Origin: Cephalotrichum gorgonifer
Taxonomy: Eukaryota > Ascomycota > Sordariomycetes > Microascales > Microascaceae
Direction: 5' to 3'
Length of the DNA: 64,000 nt
Assembly (NCBI GenBank): GCA_900312665.1
Contig: ONZQ02000003.1
Span: forward strand, 144,648-208,647
Notes under the pieces: model-generated
Told to the model about the DNA's origin: nothing
The model's database searches: none
The model's input: only the letters and a program-made list of their open reading frames with translations
Translations under genes and position numbers: made by a program
In this document: one piece after another, positions 9,881 through 21,177 of the stretch
How positions within the stretch are numbered: position 1 is the first letter of the stretch
How the letters are laid out: each line of letters begins with the position of its first letter

Positions 9881-11533
9881 CTAAGATTGATCCCCCTTCG
9901 TGGGCATCTGGGTCGGGCCACCGTCGCCCGTTTCTCCGCTAAACGCAGGCCTCTCCGTCGGCCCCGTCGCCGACACCGCCATCGCCTCGTCGTAGCTCGG
10001 GGGCGCTTCTTCGAACCCAACGGTTCCCATCTGCGGCGGATAGAGTGGATCGTATAACGCGGGTGCGGGCGCGTCCGGGACGGCAACGGGCACCTGGTTC
10101 GGACCCGTGATTGGCGAGATTGGATGCTGCGGGTACATCCCGCCTTGATTGGGGACTATCAGCCGGCCCGAGTTCGTCCGCGGAGGGAGTTGGGGAGGGC
10201 GCTCCTCCTGGGGGTGCGCGGGCATATTCGTCGCGGGCCGAGGGACTCCCGCCTGGGGGCGCGGGGCCCTGTTCGCCATGGCTCTTAGGACTTCTGGAGG
10301 TGGTGCGATCCCGGAGTAGATCTGTACATCCTTAAAGACGAGTGGCAGGCGTATGGTCTGCGCGCTGGGGTGCTGCCCCTTGCCGGAGAACATGCCGCCC
10401 TTCGCCGCGGGCTGGGTTTCCCAGCTTAGGCCTAGAGTGATATTGAGCTGGTACGTGCGTATTATGTTGCACGACACGAAGGAGGGAGAGATGGTATTTG
10501 GCAAGGGGACGTTTTTCCAGAGGTAGTCGGGTACCTGTAGCTCGGCGCCGATGGGGTCGTTCGGCGATTGGGTGAGGGGAATGTGTAGGCCTGTATTTGA
10601 GATGATGACGAACCGGTTAGGTATAAGTTCCTCGTTCGCGAAACACCTCAACTTTGTTTGCCCGAAGAGCTCTATCTGTAGGGACGTGAGATAGACCTGC
10701 TGGGTTGATAAGGCTTTCTTGGTTGCCACGAGCCGGAGGGGCACGGGCTTGTTGCAAGTGAGGATGATGGGGTGTGGGAACCACGCGCACATCTCTATGG
10801 TCGGCGGCAGCACCTCTTCTGTCATATCCTGCTTCCCCTTGCCACCGAAGAACTTTGCATGCTGCGTCGACGGTGCGGAAGACTTCGGTCGGAATACGAA
10901 GGGGCGCTTCGCGAAGGACTTAGCCTCCGACCTCGGGTCCGGCCGGGGCTCCTCGATGGGCATGAACCGAAAGTCGACGTGGTGTCTCCAGTTCTCCCTT
11001 AGGATACCGGGCCGCTGGACGGTCACCTTGATATAGTATCGGATCTCGGCCCTGTGCGGCGCCCCCACGAACGACGGCGGCAGAGTCTTCGTCACATGCC
11101 TCAGGAACACCTGGGTCGAGCCATCCATGACGCGGACCCCGCTGCCAAGGAACCCCCCGCCTCCGAGCCCGCCCAGCCTGGCCATTGTGTTGACGTCGCT
11201 GCACACGTTGTTGAACGGTATCTTGAACCGGAAGGGGAACTCATGCGTCCCCGGCCGCAACATGACAGACGACATGGTTGTTTGTGTATTTGGTGGTGGG
11301 AAGACTTGCTGCACCTTGTAGAGGACCTTGTGGCTCTCAGTCATCAGGTTGCCATTCCCATTTTCGTAATCCCTGGCGGCCGTCTTCGCCTCGCCCTCCA
11401 GCTTGACGACGATAGCGCCGACCTGCTCGGCGCGGTGGATGAAGAGGACGGCGCGGCCCACCACGGTGTCGAGATTCGTGTAGAACTCGGGCGGGTTATC
11501 CAGGATAATCCTCATAGGTAGTGACCCCGACAT
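9881..11533 (-). CDS. Alpha-arrestin (arrestin-related trafficking adaptor type)
   Basis: A single exon of 550 residues. Residues 1-175 match an arrestin N-terminal domain: MRIILDNPPEFYTNLDTVVG, then the basic strand region, then RPGTHEFPFRFKIP, a hallmark of the family. Residues about 225-390 match the arrestin C-terminal domain (PPTIEMCAWFP through NIIRTYQLNITLGLSW). The last 150 residues are proline-rich and contain APPSYDEA, a PPxY motif that would bind WW domains of a Rsp5-type HECT ubiquitin ligase. By family knowledge such adaptors recruit the ligase to plasma-membrane transporters for ubiquitination and endocytosis. A glycine-rich insertion (about residues 120-130) sits in the N-terminal domain. 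The cargo cannot be predicted. It diverges from the downstream ALDH gene across 2.2 kb. Confidence 0.92.
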   Translation of the reverse strand: MSGSLPMRIILDNPPEFYTNLDTVVGRAVLFIHRAEQVGAIVVKLEGEAKTAARDYENGNGNLMTESHKVLYKVQQVFPPPNTQTTMSSVMLRPGTHEFPFRFKIPFNNVCSDVNTMARLGGLGGGGFLGSGVRVMDGSTQVFLRHVTKTLPPSFVGAPHRAEIRYYIKVTVQRPGILRENWRHHVDFRFMPIEEPRPDPRSEAKSFAKRPFVFRPKSSAPSTQHAKFFGGKGKQDMTEEVLPPTIEMCAWFPHPIILTCNKPVPLRLVATKKALSTQQVYLTSLQIELFGQTKLRCFANEELIPNRFVIISNTGLHIPLTQSPNDPIGAELQVPDYLWKNVPLPNTISPSFVSCNIIRTYQLNITLGLSWETQPAAKGGMFSGKGQHPSAQTIRLPLVFKDVQIYSGIAPPPEVLRAMANRAPRPQAGVPRPATNMPAHPQEERPPQLPPRTNSGRLIVPNQGGMYPQHPISPITGPNQVPVAVPDAPAPALYDPLYPPQMGTVGFEEAPPSYDEAMAVSATGPTERPAFSGETGDGGPTQMPTKGDQS

Positions 11534-13725
11534 CCTTTCGACTTCGCGTCCAGCTCTTGCCGGATGCCTTCCCTTGATGATATGTGGTGGGGTTTCTCCT
11601 GCTTTGGCTTGGTTGTGTCGCCGCGCTGATGGCTGATGATGGAGACGATAGACAAGCGCAACTTAGTTGCAGGGGCCAACAGGACGACCAATCACTTAAG
11701 CTCGGTGCATATTCCGCGTCATGCATCTACTGGCATTGCGCTGTCTTGTCTTTTATTGTCTTTGGTTATTTTAGGGAGGTGATAAACAAATAAAAAAGAA
11801 TGCTGGGTGCTGCGCTGGTGATCTGTCGTCGGGAGGAAGCCAATGAATGGCTTTTACTTTAGTCGTCGAGTATGCTTTGTCAGGCACTTGGCAGGAACGA
11901 CGAGCGACGGACGCGCAAAGCCCTGTTTTAGTACAATGCGTGTCCCATTTAGCGATGTGAGAAGGGGATGAAGTTCCCCGAGATCCCACACTTCTCCGTC
12001 ATAGGTAATATGGACCCTATCTTGTACACAGACGCAAACGAGGAACACACAAGCCGCAACGAGTACGAGTCCACTCAAACATGATGGGATGGGGCAAACT
12101 CCACAACCCGGTTCATCCGCGAGGACCACAAGCTCTCAACGGTTACAGCTCAAGAGGACGCGTGGGGCGGCTCTTCAGCCCAGGAACCACCTGGCGCATG
12201 TAGGGCGGGACAAGCCATAGAATGAGTTCGAAGCTAGGTTGCAAACGTCACGATATGAGGCTTAGAAGCTAGGTGTCCGTGGGTTCTGGTACACAGAGCG
12301 GCTGGTACACCTACCAGGACCGCGCCCGCCCTTCTCCATGTACAAGTACGAGTACGTAACCCCATTAGCTCAGCCTCTTGTGGCGACGCGTTCCGACCTG
12401 GTTGAGAATGATGATGTCACGCCACTGGTCAAATGCTGGCAGGGGATGAGAGCAACGCCCAGAGACGACAATAAAATCGAGGGGCAAGGGTCTCAAACCG
12501 TTCCGCTTCCACCTTACTTTGTCGCACGGCATCCCTGAGGGTGCGCCAGCTCGCCTTAGCTCAGACACAAATAACGCGAGACCCAGGGTCGTCTTCGATC
12601 TCGACGGCCGGTTGGCTGGCGGCTTAGGGCCATTAGAAGGATTTGATTCTCAAAGCTCGTTCCTCGTGGGCGTCGGCGATCCGGGCTCTGGTGATTGGGT
12701 AGCCTGGGTGTTTAGAGATGGGATCGCAACTATGCTGCCCCGTGTGTCACCAGACATTGCGAGATGGCCCATCCGCTGAATTTTGCGATTTCTTATTTTT
12801 CTACCTATTCGTCCTCGACAATTAGAGGCATTGATGCTCGCATTTGCCCGACTCCGCCGGGCCCATGAGGAGGAGTTTTACGCTATTTTGTCCCCGGACG
12901 TTTACCCATATCGGGAACACGCGATTCACAGATGCACTATTTCAGAAGACCCACACAAGAGAAGCCGCAAGTGCGCTTACCGATGCAGGCGCGATCCATA
13001 ATACTTTTAAGAATCTGACACTCCCGAGGACGTGACTGAGTATTACAGTAGTGTACCGTTTTTGAAGCATTCTGTTGAGCTTCCCAGACATGAGGATCTT
13101 TGTTTCTTAATCCCCCGTTTATTAAGCCCCGCTCTTTATGCGGGTGGGGTGAGTGGGAACAAGCACTGTCATATGGACGAGGTTCAATTGCACCTCGGCT
13201 CGTTGGCGTGCCAGTCCGTAATCGTACTACATCTCCGTCCTTGTATGCAGTGTACGGAGATACCCATTTCACCGACTCCCCGCTCAGAACATTGCGATAT
13301 CCATCTTGAGACTTCCCCTGAAAAGCCGATCGGCTAAAGCACATGTACTCATACTCCTATATAACAATCCTTCCCTCTCTCATTTGCGGAGTTGTTTCGG
13401 CACTTGGACTAGTCTACCCTTAATAGTCGTCCACGCCCAAGGGTTTTAACACTACTTACTATTACATAGTCATCCCTTCCACTTGAGAGCTAGCGCAGCT
13501 TCAAACTGGAGCAAGTACGACCGACCACCAGCACCAAATACTTGTTCTCGTACTCCTATTCGTACAGAGCTCAGAGCTCATAGCAAAACCACTGGACCTC
13601 ATCCACCATCCACCGACGAGTACCAAAATCCGAACATCTCCGCCAACTTCATCGTCCGGTGCCCATCCACGGCGCTTTTAGTTCTATCTCGAGTCCCCTC
13701 ACTTGACAAGCACTACATATTCGCC
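11534..13725. other. Divergent intergenic region, arrestin / ALDH
   Basis: About 2.2 kb upstream of both flanking genes. I find no gene. The open frame ahead of 13726 continues the ALDH frame back to 13483, but that segment has no ALDH-like content and is taken as 5' UTR. The region includes several GTAC-type words (for example near 12340-12356 and 13343). Confidence 0.5.
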
Positions 13726-15418
13726 ATGACCTCCACGGAGAACAAGATCCCCGCTTTCGAAGCCACGCCGCTGGACTCGATCCCCCAGATCGTCGACGAA
13801 GCCCGCGACACCTTCAAGTCTCACAAGACCAAGGATGTCCAGTACCGGCTGCGGCAGCTGCGGAAGCTCTACTGGGGCGTAGTTGATCTCTCTCCCCAGC
13901 TCGAGAAGGCGCTCCACCAGGATCTCCGCAAGTCCAAGGCCGAGGCCTACTTGACCGAGATCGACTTTGTGCTTTCGGACTTAATGCTCGTCATTGAGAA
14001 CCTGGAGAGCTGGGCCAAGGATGAGTCCATCCCCGGTACGCCCGCCCACCTCTTCATGATGAAGCACCGGGTTCGCAAGGAGCCCCTTGGGACCTGTCTC
14101 GTCATCGGAGCCTTCAACTTCCCCTTCCAGCTGTGCCTTGCCCCTTGCATTGGTGCTATCGCTGCTGGGTGCACCGTTGTCCTCAAGCCTTCGGAGGGCT
14201 CCCCTGCAACGGCCATGGTTCTCAAGCAGCTGTTCGACGCGTATCTGGATCCCACGGCGTACAAGGTAGTGAACGGCGCTATCGACGAGACGACGTCCCT
14301 CCTTGACCAGAAGTGGGACAAGATCCTGTACACCGGCAGCACCCGCGTGGGCAAGATTATCGCGAAGAAAGCGGCAGAGACCCTGACCCCGGTTACTCTT
14401 GAGCTTGGTGGCTTGAACCCCTCCTTCGTCACCAAGAACACCGACTTCCCCATAGCCGCTCGCCGCTTGATGTGGGGCAAGACGATCAGCGCCGGCCAGA
14501 TCTGCATCTCGACAAACTACGTTCTCGCAGAGAGATCCGCCGTGCCCAACCTCATCGACGCTCTGAAGGCGGTCTATAACGACTTCTTCCCTAATGGAGC
14601 GAAGAGTAGCCCGGACTTGGCCCGCATCGTCAACAAGGGTCAGTTCCAGCGTATTAAGAGCCAAGTCGACAGCAGCAAGGGCAAGATCGTGCTCGGCGGT
14701 GAGATGGACGAATCGGAGCTCTACATCGAACCTACCGTAGTCCTAGTAGACTCCCCAAGCGACCCGATGATCACTGGCGAGACTTTCGGCCCTGTGTTCT
14801 CCATCCTGCCTTTTGACTCCCTTGACGAGGCGATTGCCATGGCGAACGAGATTTGCCCCACCCCCTTGTCTCTGTCCACCTTTGGAAGCAACCAGGAAAA
14901 CAAGAAAGGTATGTTATGCACCCCCCCTTGTTTCTTCCTCTTACATTCCCAGTACCCCGACGGATTACTGTACGAGGCGGAAGCGGAAGCTAACCCGCCG
15001 TCTAGTTATCGACCAGGTGACCTCGGGCGGGGCGTCTGTCAATGACTCCTACGTTCACGCCGCGTTCCCATTCACACCGTTTGGAGGCGTGGGTCAATCC
15101 GGAAGCGGATCCTACCGCGGCAAGGCATCATTTGACACCTTTTCGCATCGCCGTACCGTTGCCAGGAACCCCGGGTGGGCCGACGTGCTCTTGAAGGTAC
15201 GGTATATGCCTTACAACTTCAGCCTGGTTGAGAGCACGCCAGGTCGCCCCCCTTATACCGGTCTTGCCTTCGATCGGGAAGGAACTCCCATCCGCGGAGT
15301 GAAGTATTGGCTCGGCCTCTTGGCCAGGCTTGGTGGTAAGGGTCCGAAAGGTGCGTTGACGAGGTGGATCCTGGTCCTGGCGACGGCTTTCGCATTGACA
15401 CGCTGGGGAGGGATGTAG
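13726..15418 (+). CDS. Aldehyde dehydrogenase, ALDH3 / fatty aldehyde dehydrogenase type, tail-anchored
   Basis: Two exons, 13726-14908 and 15006-15418, give 531 residues. The intron has GTATGT, a GCTAAC branch and CTAG, and splicing joins QENKK to VIDQVTSGGASVNDS, a conserved ALDH junction. I use the ATG at 13726 because ALDH3 homology starts there. Visible landmarks are FNFPF (about residue 130), the cofactor motif GSTRVGK, the general base Glu226 in LELGG and the nucleophile Cys260 in SAGQICI. Their 34-residue spacing is the one typical of ALDH3. TFGPVFSI and PFGGVGQSGSGSYRG complete the catalytic fold. The last 20 residues (RWILVLATAFALTRWGGM) form a C-terminal membrane anchor, as in yeast Hfd1 and mammalian ALDH3A2. 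These enzymes oxidise long-chain fatty aldehydes at ER, mitochondrial or lipid-droplet membranes; Hfd1 also serves ubiquinone head-group synthesis. Confidence 0.95.
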
Positions 15419-15840
15419 GAGCTTGAAGACACAGCGTTACTGTGCTGAGAGCCTCTTGCATTGTTACGAGTGGAGCATAAAGGATTTCATCTGTGGGAAG
15501 AGGGTGTACAGTATTGTTATCTATGATATCCTGGTTTCGGAGGACTATCCTGTATTTAAGAGATGTATTGGGAGGGCGGGAAAGGGGGGGAGGCACGTCA
15601 TGCGTTCTGCTTGTGGGCAAGACTTATGCGTACGAACCAAGCTTCGTTCGTTCTATCGATTTCATATGTCTGTAATAGTAGGTCCTCGGCCCGTAGCTGG
15701 GCGGGACCCAGTACCATCGCCGAACCGGGCGCAATACGATTATCGAACCGAGTTTGAGCTTGCATCCGAACTGTGCCTTCAGCCACTTTTGGTAGTGGTT
15801 TGTGATTAGATGTACCTCCTCGTCTATGTCTATACCGATA
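15419..15840. other. Convergent 3' region
   Basis: 422 bases between the ALDH and Rrp4 stop codons. No gene or clear repeat. It presumably holds the two 3' UTRs. Confidence 0.45.
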
Positions 15841-16964
15841 TCATTTTCTCCTCAGCTCAGCCGCCAATCGCTGGCCCCTCTCCCCGCCGAGGTATATGCT
15901 ATCCTCGACATCCTCATGCCCCATCTCCACGGCGATCTCGTAGCCACGGACAATGACGTCCTCGTCCACCTGGAGCCCGTTCTCTACGAGAGCGACGATG
16001 ACGCACCGTATCCTTGCAATCTCCCTCATCATGGCGACGTCGATGTGGTCGTTCTGGCTCGAGTACATGGTGAGGCTGACGTTCTCGTCCATCCTGTGCA
16101 TGCCCGCGGCGTCGGCGCTCACGTCGCTCTCGACGTGCTTGCAGATCCAGATGTACCCGTTCACGCCCAGCACGACGTCCACCTTCCCTGCGCCCGTCTC
16201 CATGGTCCAGAGCTGCCTCTTCGCCCTGACGACGCCTCCGCCGCCGCCGACGCCGGTGATGCTGAGGAATATGCCGTTCCGCAGCTTCCCGTAGCGCAGG
16301 GAGCGTGTGTGGAGGGCGGCTGCGCCGTCGCCGTGGAGGGTCTGGACCTCGGCGACGACGAGGTCGCCCTCGGAGAAGAAGCTGCGGATCTGGAGCTCGT
16401 CGGTCTCGGTGCGCTTGCGCTGGATGCCGCCGGGGAGGTTTATGGCGGAGAGCTGGAGGATGGCGAGCTGGGAGGAGGAGAGGTCGACGCGCCAGCGGCG
16501 GGACTGGACCTCTGTGATGCGGCCGACGACGAGGTCGCCTATCTCGGGGGTGTAGCGGGCGCGGAGGGGGCGGACGGAGATGAGCTTGTTGGTCTTGGTG
16601 ATTGTGCCGGCCACGGAGGAGGTTATGGAGGTTGTGTTTGGGGGAACGTAGGTGCCGTGGCCTCTGAAGGAGGGGGGGAGGTTGTGTTAGTGAGAGGTTA
16701 TACTAGGTTTGGGGGGAAGAGGAGGAGAGGGAGAGGAAGGATGGAAGGGGTGGGGAGGACGTACCTCATCCATTGGGTGTCGTCAGTGATGATCTCGCCT
16801 GGGGTGACGAGGTTCGTCTCTGTCTCGCGAGCAGACTTCGCGTCCATGGAGACATCGCCGTCGAGATCTACCCCGCCCTCGGAGTCTGAGCCGGCGTCAG
16901 AGTTGTATGACGAGAGCGCATGCCTGCGGGATGCCGCCTTTGGCTTGATAATTGTGATGGGCAT
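15841..16964 (-). CDS. RRP4: Exosome complex RNA-binding cap subunit Rrp4
   Basis: Two exons, 16964-16765 and 16663-15841, give 340 residues. The intron (16764-16664, GTACGT to TTCAG) splits an Arg codon within the conserved MRGHGTYV. Residues about 1-60 are an acidic, Ser-rich leader (SDAGSDSEGGVDLDGDV). Then come the NTL strand (MRGHGTYVPP), an S1 domain (IGDLVVGRITEVQSRRWRVDL, with the family's SRRWRVD and a GDLVVAEVQ strand) and a C-terminal KH domain with a GVNG loop in LGVNGYIWICKH. In yeast and human Rrp4 is one of three S1/KH cap proteins guiding RNA into the nuclear and cytoplasmic exosome for 3'-5' processing and decay. It lies downstream of the DMAC1-like gene on the same strand. 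Identification is secure. Confidence 0.95.
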
Positions 16965-17456
16965 TGTGTATGTAGTTTCGCCCTGGAGGCGAGGAGGAGG
17001 AGTTAGGAGAGTAGGGCTACGGCAAATCTTCTCGTCGCAAGATATTAAATATCGCTCATGGGTTTCGGGTAGGTTCGTTGTCGGCGCGAGACGTTGAAAA
17101 TGGTGATCGGTGTACGTGGGTATGGAAAACTTTAAAGTGGTATGCGAGCTTGGGACTGAGATTTTGGCGCGGGGTGGATTTTGCACGCGACTGGCGCCGG
17201 ACTTAATTAAGACCAGTTCGTTTTGAGCTCTTCCCACCTTACTTTGGTCCAACTATTAACCCCCCCTTTGCTTCTTCGTGACTTTGGATAATATGACGAT
17301 TATTTGAATGATCTAACATAGGATTGAGTGGGTATAACGCCTATCTGTTACAATGATTTTACAGAAACCGCCGTCCCTCGACGAGTCGTGCGCGTGATGC
17401 TCATGGTCATCGGAATCCCGGCTCCTCCGCCTCTACTCACGGGTCAAACTACCCTT
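16965..17456. other. Upstream region of RRP4
   Basis: 492 bases between the DMAC1-like stop and the RRP4 ATG. No gene seen. It must contain the RRP4 promoter and the DMAC1-like 3' UTR. No obvious TATA box. Confidence 0.45.
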
Positions 17457-17852
17457 TCACCTCACCAGCCTCCAGACGCCCATCCATGCAAGACCTAGGG
17501 AGATCATCGTAATCCCGGCCTTCCTGCTCCCCATGCCAAACATCGACTTGCTGGCGAGGACCTGTGCCCGCCGAGCCTCGAGCTGCGACATGCCCGTGAA
17601 ATAGTTGAACGCCGAGAGGCCGAGGAATGCGCCGCTCCCTGAGCAGTGAACCCCCCTTCGTCAGCTCCCAAGTTTACAACGGAGGAGGGGCTCTTGTAGC
17701 CTCTGGTCCGATTTTCACGCAGAGGGTTGCCGTCGAAACGTACCTACTATGCGGCAGGAGGTGCAGTCGTCGAAGGCATCCTCCTTTAGCAGTTTTTTCA
17801 CGTCTTCGGGCTTCTCGAGGGAATGTAGGGTGGGAATTGAATCCTTTGCCAT
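17457..17852 (-). CDS. Small DMAC1-like (DUF4536) membrane protein, probably mitochondrial
   Basis: A 96-residue gene split over two short exons. Exon 1 (17852-17744) encodes MAKDSIPTLHSLEKPEDVKK and ends DDCTSCRIV. The intron (17743-17639) has a GTACGT donor and CTCAG acceptor. Exon 2 (17638-17457) encodes GSGAFLGLSAFNYFTG, a polar loop, then GSRKAGITMISLGLAWMGVWRLVR. The CxxCR motif followed by two short helices around a basic loop is the pattern of the DUF4536 family, which includes human DMAC1, an assembly factor for the distal part of the complex I membrane arm. A role in mitochondrial inner-membrane assembly is inferred from the family and not shown here. It shares a 416-bp divergent promoter with the AP-3 mu gene. 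Confidence 0.82.
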
Positions 17853-18268
17853 TGTGGTTGCGGCGAGAGCGTTTGTGAGTTTTCTGCTATGGGGAGAGAA
17901 GCGATAGTTCTGTGGATGGATCGATCGAATCTCGATTATATGCTTTGGACCTTGGGATGTTGGCTGTGGTTATTGAAATGTCCAGGCTCTCCCGGAAGGG
18001 TCGAGTTCCAAACTTTTAACCTTTCCCATTGGCTGAAATGGCGAATAATGTCCACACGGCAGCTCTATAATAGTGGAGCAATTATGTCCACTCACATGGC
18101 ACCATCCATGTTACCTGCGCTGCCCCACCATCTATCCCAGCCAGCCATGCTCGTGCTCGCATATCCACGGGACGAGCCAAGCAACATAGCTATTATCCAT
18201 CACCCCTCACTCAAAGCGCAACCAAGGTTGCTTCACTTTCACCTACCCTCCCCGGGCGCGATCCCAAG
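17853..18268. promoter_or_regulatory. Shared divergent promoter, DMAC1-like / AP-3 mu
   Basis: 416 bases separate the two start codons. It contains an inverted CCAAT box (CCATTGGCTG, about 18026-18035) and two similar words, ATAATGTCCAC and ATTATGTCCAC, about 38 bp apart (near 18043 and 18081). No TATA box is evident. The functional assignment rests on gene orientation only. Confidence 0.5.
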
Positions 18269-20100
18269 ATGAACGGCGTGATAGAGGCGCTCCACATCTT
18301 CGATGAGCACAAGTTCGCTTTTCCTTCCCCTCCCGTCCCTCCCGCCCAACTTCTAACCCGACAGCTAACCAGACGCACCCTCATAGCCATGCCATCCTCT
18401 CCCATACCTGGGCCGGCCGCCCCCTTTCAGCAGCCCACCTCCTCCCACTCTTCCTCGAACACCCTGCCCCGCAGCCGAACCTGATCTACCTACCGAACAC
18501 GAACCCGCCGACGCTAGTCTACAGCCTCTCCCACGGAAACCTCCTCCTACTCGCGACGTCATCGTCCGAGGTGGAGCCGCTCCTAGTCCTCGAGTTCCTC
18601 CACCGAATCGTCGACGCCTTCGAGGAGTTCCTCGGCACGCCGCTTCTATCGAGCAAGATTGAGCAGAACTATGACGTCGTGGCCCAGCTCCTCACGGAGA
18701 TGTGCGACGCAGGCGCAGTCAACACTACGGAGCCGAATGCGCTGAGGGATCTGGTCGAGGTGGAGGGGTGGGTTGATAAGCTTCTTGGGAGTATTAACCT
18801 CCCTGGGTATGTCTGATCTCCCACTCCCGTTCGCGCATCGTATATCTACGTAGGACTAACAGGACCTTGTTCCTGACTCTTAGAAAGCCCGGATTCGCCG
18901 CGAACCCTACACCAGTGTCGCTCGCCGCGCTAAATTCACCTGCCCTACCCTGGAGGAGGGCGAACGTCCGACATACCTCCAACGAGATGTACGCAGACAT
19001 CGTCGAGACCTTGACCGTCACGCTAGCTCCCTCGGGCCGGCCTCTGGCGGCTTTCGCAAACGGAACCATAGCCTTCACGTCCAAGGTGTCGGGCGTCCCG
19101 GACGTAACTCTAACGCTCACGAGCTCCTCGGGCAAACACAACCTGGGAAGCATAGTAGAGCTCCCCGTCTTCCACCCCTGCGTGCGACTGGCGAGGTGGA
19201 AGGAGCGGCCGGGCGAGCTGAGCTTCATCCCGCCCGACGGGAGGTTCATACTCGCCGGGTACGAGGTTAACCTGCTGCCGTTCACAGATGGCCTACCAAG
19301 CGGGCAGCTCAAACTACCAGTCAGCCTCGAGATGAGGACGGGCCTGGGACCTACAGGTGCGGATTTCGATGTGCGGATACAGGTGAGCAGGACGTTTGGG
19401 GGATCGAGCCCGTCGCCGGGACCAGGGGGGAGGGGAGGGGGGATGGGCATGGGTAGTGCTGGGAGGGGATTCGGGGGGTCCGCATCCTGGCTCGGCTGCG
19501 GCGCCGTTGCTCGAGGACCTGGTTGTGAGAATACCGCTTCCGGCTGAGGTCCGGAACCTACCCGAGATACGGCCTAGCAGGGGCGACGCCGTGTTTAATC
19601 CGGCGGACGGGGTCCTCGAGTGGGTCATACCGTCCAAGGACCTATCCGCAGGAGCGTCTAGCTTCTCACTACGTTGTACAGCCGTGGGGCTCTCCGCAGC
19701 GGCGGATCAGGAAGACGACGCCGGTGGAGCGGCCATCCCGGGGAGCTTGACGGACTACGGATACGAAGCGCCGTACCAAGCTTCCGGGACAACGCCGAAG
19801 AAGGGCAAGGGCAAGAAGGGCAAAGGGAGGGCAAGCCCGGCCTCGGGGAGCAGCGGCGGCGGTGGCAATGGCTCCAACGGGTATGAGGAGGACGCGAAGA
19901 AGACGGCGCAGAATAAGCTGCTCATGCCGAGCTCGGCGCAGGTGAGCTTCTCCGTGAAGGGGTGGCTCGCGAGTGGGCTGAAGGTGGAGAGCATCATGCT
20001 GGACCCGAGGAAGAGCAGAGGGCTGGGGGAGGGGGTGAAGCCTTACAAGGGGGTGAAGTATGTGACGATTAGCAAGGGCGGGGTGGAGCTACGGTGTTGA
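18269..20100 (+). CDS. APM3: AP-3 adaptor complex mu subunit
   Basis: Exon 1 (18269-18312) encodes MNGVIEALHIFDEHN. Intron 1 (18313-18386) has a weak GTTCGC donor but a good GCTAACC branch. Exon 2 (18387-18806) encodes the longin-like mu N-terminus (HAILSHTWAGRP, NLIYLPNTNPPTLVYSL, EPLLVLEFLHRIVDAFEEFLG). Intron 2 is 18807-18883. Exon 3 onwards encodes the mu-homology domain starting at VPWRRANVRHTSNEMYADIVE-type sequence, with FIPPDGRFILAGYEV and the terminal VKYVTISKGGVEL. The frame changes in a G-rich linker at 19380-19500. A 43-nt GTGAGC to CCAG intron (19383-19425) restores it, giving 545 residues; an indel is the alternative. AP-3 mu recognises tyrosine-type sorting signals in cargo going from Golgi/endosome to the vacuole. 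A Lys/Gly/Ser-rich linker (19795-19880) is inserted in the C-terminal domain. Confidence 0.92.
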
Positions 20101-21177
20101 GGCGCGTCTCGGGAGACGCCTGAATGATCAGTTAGACTCTGGGCACGGGATAGCGTGCTTGGAGACTGATGTTTCCCATAATACTGGGAGGGGCCACGCA
20201 CATGTGGCTAAGGAATAGATGCCTATCGATGTCTGTTTCTTGTACTGAGAAGAGGGTCGTCCCCGGGCGGACCTGTCCAGTCTGTCGTATTTTCTTGTGC
20301 CGGGACTTTGACCATATTAGTGGATAGATTTAGACTCTTGAGGTGCCCCAGAGTCGGGGCCAACTAGCCGGGTAAGATCCTGTATGTCCCCGCAAATAAT
20401 CACCTTTAGAGCTAGTGTTTGTGGGGTTTTGCTCGTCCTGGGAGGGACGTGGGCCCGCGGAAAATGCTTCTACTGTCCAATGGTCGGCAATGTTGGGTGT
20501 TCTTTGCTGTAATAGCATTCCCGGTTACCGATTGGGTTGGTGTCTCCAATATTGAGGCACGCACGAGGCGTTTGAAGCCGAGCCCACTCTGCTCCGAAGG
20601 TGTAACCGAGTCTGGCCTCGGGAGACACTCAACCCAAGACCATGCTTCTTTACTTTTCCTATTGCTTCTTCTTCCCACACTTTCCTTTCTTTCTTCGTAC
20701 TTCTTCATTTTCTTTATTTATTATTTTAATCTCAAGCTCGCAAGTTGGTCAACTTGCAAAATAGAGTATACATCCGCTCTAATACTTTATTTGGAGCAAA
20801 CTGAGCTCTGATATACGGTGCAAACAGAGGGCAGGGAGCGCAGTTTGAAAGGTACGAACGATACCAGTCATATTTTAGCGTCCCATCTACTTGTGTTAGC
20901 CCGCACTGCTCCACTATCAGCTCCGAGCTCTCCCCTCCATCCAGCACATCCCACTTCCCGAATGCTTCTGTCACAACTCACATCTCCGGACATCATTCCC
21001 TTGGCCAGGCGTGGCCCTGCCCAAAATCTCACGCAATCCTACCATAATCCCCGCCGTCATCGACTTTCACCATTCTTCCCCTCAGCCCACCCACTGTGAT
21101 GATTGATCAATCCGTTTCTTAAGCTCATCGGATCCAAAAGTAGCGTACTCACCTCGCCCCTTCCGAGTCATCCGTCA
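20101..21177. other. Intergenic, AP-3 mu / MCT1
   Basis: About 1.1 kb. A pyrimidine-rich stretch (20640-20720) and AT-rich DNA follow. The segment just before 21178 would carry the MCT1 promoter and leader. No gene recognised. Confidence 0.5.

Noticed and set aside
12937..13344. 135-codon minus-strand frame upstream of the ALDH gene
   Set aside because: No family, no convincing start context, and it lies in the ALDH promoter region.
15802..17097. 431-codon open frame on the plus strand
   Set aside because: Antisense to RRP4 exons and intron; Ala/Val/Gly/Asp-rich with no domain. The Rrp4 reading has S1 and KH motifs.
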